A stretch of 10,127 nucleotides of DNA from Candidatus Didemnitutus sp. (GTDB taxonomy: Bacteria; Verrucomicrobiota; Verrucomicrobiia; Opitutales; Opitutaceae). The position numbers and the translations under genes were made by a program. Numbering within the stretch: position 1 is the stretch's first letter; every line of letters begins with the position of its first letter. The stretch is from contig JAUXOH010000100.1 in NCBI GenBank assembly GCA_030682505.1, positions 1 through 10,127 of the forward strand, read 5' to 3'. Below, piece by piece: positions 6,093 through 10,127 of the stretch. The notes under the pieces are model-generated. The model worked only from the letters and a program-made list of their open reading frames with translations, was not told the origin of the DNA and searched no databases.

Positions 6093-7952
6093 ATGGATCC
6101 CGTCACTTCCGCTCTCGTCATTTTGCTCGCGCCGCTCGCCTCGGCGACGGTGATCGCGCTGTTCCTGCGCCGCCAGGGCGCGCTGGCCGCCTGGGTTTCC
6201 GTCGGCACGGCCGCCGTGATCTGCGCGCTCGCCCTGCAGCTGGTTTTCAACGGCACCGACGTGAGTGCTTCCGCCGTGTGGCTGAGTTTCGGCAGTTTCT
6301 CGATTTCGCTCGGGTTCAAGATCGATGCGCTCGCCCGCCTGATGTTGTTCGTCGTCGGCTTCGTGGGCTTTTTGATCCACGTCTTTTCTCTCGGCTACAT
6401 GCACGATGACGGCGCGCGCGCGCGGTTCTTCGGCGGCCTGTCGGTGTTCATGTTCTCGATGCTCGGGATCGTGGTGGCCGATTCGCTGTTCATGATTTTC
6501 ATCTTCTGGGAGCTGGTCGGATTCAGCTCGTGGTTGCTGATCAACCACTATCACGAGAAGCAGTCGGCGGCCGACGCCTCGAAGAAGGCCTTTATCGTCA
6601 ATCGCGTGGGCGACTTCGGTTTCCTGCTCGGCATCGTGTGGACCTACTGGATGTTCGGCACCACGAACCTGAGTGAGCTCGCGGCCGCCGCCCCGGCGCA
6701 TGCCGGGATGATCTCGGCCGGTCTGCCCCTCCTGTTGTTCTGCGGTGCGATGGGCAAGTCGGCGCAGATGCCGCTGCACGTGTGGTTGCCGGATGCGATG
6801 GAGGGTCCGACCCCCGTCTCCGCCCTCATCCATGCCGCCACCATGGTGGCCGCTGGTATCTACATGCTGTGCCGGATCGATTTTCTGATGGTGCCCGAGG
6901 CGCTCAACGTGATCGCGTGGATCGGCACCGTCACGGCCGTCTACGCCGCGCTTTGTGCGGTCACTCAGCGCGACATCAAGAAGGTCCTCGCTTACTCCAC
7001 GCTCTCGCAACTCGGCTACATGGTCGCCGCCTTTGGCCTGGGCGCCCTGCAGACGGAGAACGGCCTGATCGCCGCCGGAGTGGGTGCGGCGATGTTCCAC
7101 CTGACGACCCACGCCTTCTTCAAGGCGCTGCTCTTCCTCGGTTCCGGCTCGGTCATCATGGGCTGCCATCACGAACAGGACATTTTCCAGATGGGTGGCC
7201 TGAAGGGGAAGATGCCGGTCACGTTCCTCACCTTCACGTTCGGCGTGGCGGCGATCATTGGTTTCCCGTTCCTCGCCGGTTTCTTCTCCAAGGACGCGAT
7301 TCTCTATCTCGCGATGAGCAACAGCACGCCGATCTTCGCGATCCTGACTTTCACCGCGATCCTCACTTCCTTCTACATGGTCCGCATGTGGAAAATCGTT
7401 TTCTTCGGCGAAGCCCGCTCTGAGTCCGCCCGCCATGCCCACGAAAGCGGTCTCTCGATCACGCTTCCGCTGGTGCTGCTGGCCGGCCTGTCGATCACCG
7501 GCGGCTATCAAGCCGTTTACGGCCAGCTGGCGGGCGTGATGGCTGATCTCATCCCGGTCGCCCACGGTTCGGCCCATACGACCATTCTGGTGGTCTCAAT
7601 CGCCGTCATGCTGCTTGGCTCGGGCGCGGCGTGGTTCTTTTATCCCTCCGCGGGCGAAGACGCCCTCGAGGCGAAGGCGGGCGGTGCGTTCCGCGGCCTG
7701 ACCGCCCTGAAGGAATCGTTCGACACGATCTACAATTACTATGTCGGCAAGGTGCAGCAGCGCTTCGCGATGCTCCTCAACTTCCTCGAGCAGATCTTCC
7801 TCGCCGGTCTGATTATCCGTGGACTCGCGGGTCTGGTCGGTCTGGTCAGCCTTGGCGCGCGGGCCCTGCATGTCGGCAGCCTGCACGCCTACGTATATTG
7901 GTTCCTCCTGGGCACCGTGCTGCTCTGGGCCTTTGCCACCGGTATCTTTTAA
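6093..7952 (+). CDS. nuoL: NADH-quinone oxidoreductase subunit L (distal antiporter-like subunit)
   Basis: NuoL is the distal Mrp-antiporter-like proton channel of complex I and carries the long lateral helix that runs along the membrane arm. The 619-residue length is normal. Key residues are present: Glu140 in IFWELVGFSSWLLI (TM5), Lys222 in GKSAQMPLHVWLPDAMEGPTP (broken TM7), His336/His340/Lys344 in the HLTTHAFFKALLFL block, and Lys400-Asp401 in AGFFSKDAI (TM12). Many hydrophobic helices precede a C-terminal amphipathic region and final helix (about 535-619) that fits the lateral helix and anchor. The ATG lies one base after the nuoK stop with no clear Shine-Dalgarno site. Compared with NuoM in this window, its catalytic set is intact. 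Confidence 0.97.
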   Translation: MDPVTSALVILLAPLASATVIALFLRRQGALAAWVSVGTAAVICALALQLVFNGTDVSASAVWLSFGSFSISLGFKIDALARLMLFVVGFVGFLIHVFSLGYMHDDGARARFFGGLSVFMFSMLGIVVADSLFMIFIFWELVGFSSWLLINHYHEKQSAADASKKAFIVNRVGDFGFLLGIVWTYWMFGTTNLSELAAAAPAHAGMISAGLPLLLFCGAMGKSAQMPLHVWLPDAMEGPTPVSALIHAATMVAAGIYMLCRIDFLMVPEALNVIAWIGTVTAVYAALCAVTQRDIKKVLAYSTLSQLGYMVAAFGLGALQTENGLIAAGVGAAMFHLTTHAFFKALLFLGSGSVIMGCHHEQDIFQMGGLKGKMPVTFLTFTFGVAAIIGFPFLAGFFSKDAILYLAMSNSTPIFAILTFTAILTSFYMVRMWKIVFFGEARSESARHAHESGLSITLPLVLLAGLSITGGYQAVYGQLAGVMADLIPVAHGSAHTTILVVSIAVMLLGSGAAWFFYPSAGEDALEAKAGGAFRGLTALKESFDTIYNYYVGKVQQRFAMLLNFLEQIFLAGLIIRGLAGLVGLVSLGARALHVGSLHAYVYWFLLGTVLLWAFATGIF

Positions 7953-7964
7953 ATTGCCCTCCTG

Positions 7965-9479
7965 ATGGACGTCTCTCTCCAAGCCCAATTTCTCCAGCTG
8001 GCCATCGCCTTCCCGCTCGGCAGTGCGTTGGTCATTGCGCTCGGTTTGCCCAAGCGCTTTTCGGTCAAGCTGGCCGCACTCGCTTTTGCCGTGCCGGCGG
8101 GCATCGCCCTGTGGCTCTGGTCGCAATTTCCGACCACGCCGGATGCGGGTTATCAGTTCGTCAGCGATACGGCCACCGGACTCACCGGTTTCGGGATCAG
8201 CCTGAAGCTCGGCCTCAACGGCATTTCCCTGCCGATGTTTGTGCTCGCGGCGATCGTCGGAATGGCGGCGGGCATCTACGCGCTGCGCTCGGGAGCGGAG
8301 CGGCTGAAGATCTACCTGATGTTCCTGCTCATCATGCAGGGAGGCCTGCTCGGCACGTTTGCATCGATCGATATTTTCTTTTTCTACTTTTTCCACGAAC
8401 TCGCGCTCATCCCGACCTTCATCATGGTCGGCATCTGGGGCGGGCGGGATCGCAATTACGCGGCGATGAAGATGACGATCTACCTGACCGTGGGCGCGAT
8501 GCTTTCCCTGGTTGGCTTGATCGCCATCTACATGAAGAGTGGCGCCGGCTCGTTCGACCTCATTGCTCTGCGGGCGGAATTGGCGGCCAACCCCCTGCAG
8601 GAGACGGCGCAGAAATACATTTTCGGCCTGCTGATGTTCGGCTTCGGCACCTTGGTGTCGCTCTGGCCGCTGCACACGTGGGCCCCGCTTGGCTACGGCG
8701 CGGCGCCGAGTTCCGCCGCCATGCTGCATGCGGGGGTGCTGAAGAAATTCGGCCTCTACGGATTGATCCAGATCGCGCTGCCCCTGCTGCCCGTCGGCGC
8801 GCAAACGTGGGCCTGGCCGCTGGCGTTGCTCGCCGCGCTGGGCAACGTGCTCGTGATCGGATTCGTGACGATGGCGCAACGCGACCTGAAGCAGATGATC
8901 GGTTACAGTTCGGTCATGCACATGGGTTACTGCTTCCTCGGCATCGCGACCCTGTCGGTGATCGGCGCGGGTGGGGTGGTGTTGTTGATGGTGGCGCACG
9001 GATTGTCCGTGGCGCTCTTGTTCCTCCTCGCCACCTGCATTCATCACCGCACGCATACTTTCGATTTGAGCGAAATGGGTGGACTGGCGCAAAAGACGCC
9101 CGTGCTCGCGGCGTTCTTCGTGGCGGCGACGATGGCCAGTATCGGCCTGCCGGGTTTCGCCAACTTCTGGGGTGAACTCACGGTGTTCGTCTCGCTCTGG
9201 CAATTCTCCCCCTGGGTCACCGCGGTCGCCATTGCGGGGGTGGTGATTTCGGCCATCTACGGCTTGCGGGCGGCGGCGCGCGTGTTCTTCGGACCGCATT
9301 CGGAGCATTTCAAGACCGTGAGCGCGAAACATCCGCCCGTGGACCTCGCTTGGTCCGAGCGGATGCCGGCCCTCATTCTGCTCGTCGCGCTCCTCGCGAT
9401 CGGCTTCTGGCCGCGGTCGGTGGCGGACGCCGCCAATCACGCGCTGGCCAACCAACCGGCGCTCACCGCCCAACGCTGA
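7965..9479 (+). CDS. nuoM: NADH-quinone oxidoreductase subunit M, with the central TM7 lysine replaced
   Basis: NuoM is the middle antiporter-like proton channel of complex I. The 504-residue product has normal length and clear family blocks: FFHELALIPTFIMVGIWGG with Glu145 (E. coli Glu144), AAMKMTIYL, WPLHTW (234-239), AGVLKKFGLYG with Lys261 (E. coli Lys265), AQRDLKQMIGYSS, and FWGEL with Glu404 (E. coli Glu407). The striking departure is at the broken TM7. Aligned without gaps to E. coli (31 residues before Lys261), Leu230 occupies the position of the essential Lys234. The usual LPDAH after PLHTW reads APLGY, losing the Asp. The LGVDGIS motif before TM4 is LGLNGIS. These changes make a non-canonical or uncoupled channel possible, but the subunit identity is secure from gene order and overall similarity. 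The gene starts 12 nt after nuoL, without a visible Shine-Dalgarno site. Confidence 0.95.
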   Translation: MDVSLQAQFLQLAIAFPLGSALVIALGLPKRFSVKLAALAFAVPAGIALWLWSQFPTTPDAGYQFVSDTATGLTGFGISLKLGLNGISLPMFVLAAIVGMAAGIYALRSGAERLKIYLMFLLIMQGGLLGTFASIDIFFFYFFHELALIPTFIMVGIWGGRDRNYAAMKMTIYLTVGAMLSLVGLIAIYMKSGAGSFDLIALRAELAANPLQETAQKYIFGLLMFGFGTLVSLWPLHTWAPLGYGAAPSSAAMLHAGVLKKFGLYGLIQIALPLLPVGAQTWAWPLALLAALGNVLVIGFVTMAQRDLKQMIGYSSVMHMGYCFLGIATLSVIGAGGVVLLMVAHGLSVALLFLLATCIHHRTHTFDLSEMGGLAQKTPVLAAFFVAATMASIGLPGFANFWGELTVFVSLWQFSPWVTAVAIAGVVISAIYGLRAAARVFFGPHSEHFKTVSAKHPPVDLAWSERMPALILLVALLAIGFWPRSVADAANHALANQPALTAQR

Positions 9480-9491
9480 TTCCCTGCCGCC

Positions 9492-10127
9492 ATGTCGATC
9501 GAACTTCTCAAAGCCGCCGCCGACTCGAATCAATGGGTGGCCCTGACTCCCGAGATCATGCTCGCTTGCGGAGCGCTGTTTCTCCTCGTGATGGAGATCA
9601 TCCTGCCGAAGGACCAGCACCGGTTCATTCCGCTGGCGGCGATCATGACGATGGGGGCCGTGCTCGTGGCGCTAAGCTTGAATTTCTACACCTCATGGCT
9701 CGGTGAGGCGACTTTCGGCGGACTGCTTTTACACTCGATGCCGGGGCAGTTCGCTCGCGTATTTTTCGTCATCTCGAGCCTGCTCGTCTGTTTCATCGCG
9801 GGTCTGGTGCTGCCGCGCAGCAAGATGCCCCGGGTCGAGTTTTACCACATCGTGATGGTAGTGACTGCAGCGATGATGCTGCTGGTGCAGAGCAACCACT
9901 TCGTGATGTTTTTTGTGGCGCTGGAGACCGTCACGGTCGGGTTCTACATTCTCGTCAGCTACTTCCGGAACAACGCGCTCACGCTTGAGGCCGGGCTCAA
10001 ATATCTGATCATGGGCGCGCTGAGTTCGGCGATCATGCTCTTTGGCATCGTGCTGCTCTACGGCGCGGTGGGACGCGTGGAGGGTGCGGACGGCATCGTG
10101 CACAACGGTTTTGAATTTGATACCGTG
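9492..10127 (+). CDS. nuoN: NADH-quinone oxidoreductase subunit N, 3' partial
   Basis: NuoN is the proximal antiporter-like proton channel of complex I. From the ATG 12 nt after the nuoM stop the frame stays open to the window end, giving the first 212 of an expected roughly 470-500 residues. LTPEIMLACGALFLLVMEI (18-36) is the typical first helix. FVALETVTVGFYILVSYF (141-158) contains the TM5 glutamate, Glu145. LEAGLKYLIMGALSSAIMLFGIVLLYG (165-191, split here as LEAGLKYLIMG and ALSSAIMLFG) carries Lys170, matching the NuoN-specific EAxxKY signature. The broken-TM7 lysine region is beyond the window, so whether it is altered as in NuoM cannot be judged here. No Shine-Dalgarno site is evident. 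Confidence 0.96.
   Translation, partial: MSIELLKAAADSNQWVALTPEIMLACGALFLLVMEIILPKDQHRFIPLAAIMTMGAVLVALSLNFYTSWLGEATFGGLLLHSMPGQFARVFFVISSLLVCFIAGLVLPRSKMPRVEFYHIVMVVTAAMMLLVQSNHFVMFFVALETVTVGFYILVSYFRNNALTLEAGLKYLIMGALSSAIMLFGIVLLYGAVGRVEGADGIVHNGFEFDTV

Noticed and set aside
7596..9620. 674-codon open frame on the minus strand, and similar long minus-strand frames at 1669-3057, 4548-5639 and 6081-7577
   Set aside because: They lie opposite secure nuo genes, are rich in His/Arg/Glu/Gln as expected of the complement of GC-rich hydrophobic coding DNA, and show no recognisable domain.
6093..10127. Mrp-type Na+/H+ antiporter operon instead of complex I
   Set aside because: The antiporter-like genes are preceded by nuoF, G, H, I, J and K in canonical order, and no mrpB/E/F/G-like genes are present.

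Overview
This window is the central and distal part of a nuo operon, which encodes the 14-subunit proton-pumping NADH:quinone oxidoreductase (respiratory complex I). All genes lie on the + strand in the canonical order nuoF (5' end cut off by the window edge), nuoG, nuoH, nuoI, nuoJ, nuoK, nuoL, nuoM and nuoN (3' end cut off). nuoE and earlier genes should lie just upstream. The DNA is GC-rich, almost fully coding, with gene gaps of 0 to 12 nt inside the nuo series. There is no rRNA, tRNA, CRISPR array, transposase or visible terminator. The organism is an aerobic or facultatively respiring bacterium. The GC content, the rarity of Shine-Dalgarno sites, an enlarged NuoH and a four-helix-bundle (23S rRNA intervening-sequence type) gene make a Verrucomicrobiota (Opitutales-like) or related PVC-group genome my best guess; this is an inference from style, not from a marker gene.

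Layout: nuoF (2-1282) and nuoG (1729-3435) encode the peripheral NADH/FMN/Fe-S arm. nuoH (3442-4734) and nuoI (4740-5279) form the quinone-site junction. nuoJ (5283-5786), nuoK (5783-6091), nuoL (6093-7952), nuoM (7965-9479) and nuoN (9492-end) form the proton-pumping membrane arm. NuoF oxidises NADH, electrons run through the clusters of NuoF, NuoG and NuoI to quinone at NuoH, and the energy drives proton transfer through NuoH/J/K/N/M/L.

The exceptional part is 1283-1728, between nuoF and nuoG. It holds a 139-codon gene for a four-helix-bundle protein of the 23S rRNA intervening-sequence (IVP/S23) family. Four perfect tandem TCAGGAG heptamers (1298-1325) lie near its start, and an inverted, degenerate copy of the same repeat (1694-1724) contains its stop codon. 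The arms share a perfect 12-bp inverted match and a second 9-bp one. The unit looks like a compact repeat-bounded mobile cassette inserted into an essential-type operon without breaking either neighbour. In RNA the arms could pair and loop the gene out, as in intervening sequences of 23S rRNA.

Second, NuoM has lost the central membrane lysine of antiporter-like subunits (Leu230 at the E. coli Lys234 position) and the adjacent LPDAH motif, while NuoL keeps its equivalents. Third, NuoH carries about 30 extra, largely hydrophobic residues between TM1 and the ADGLK motif.
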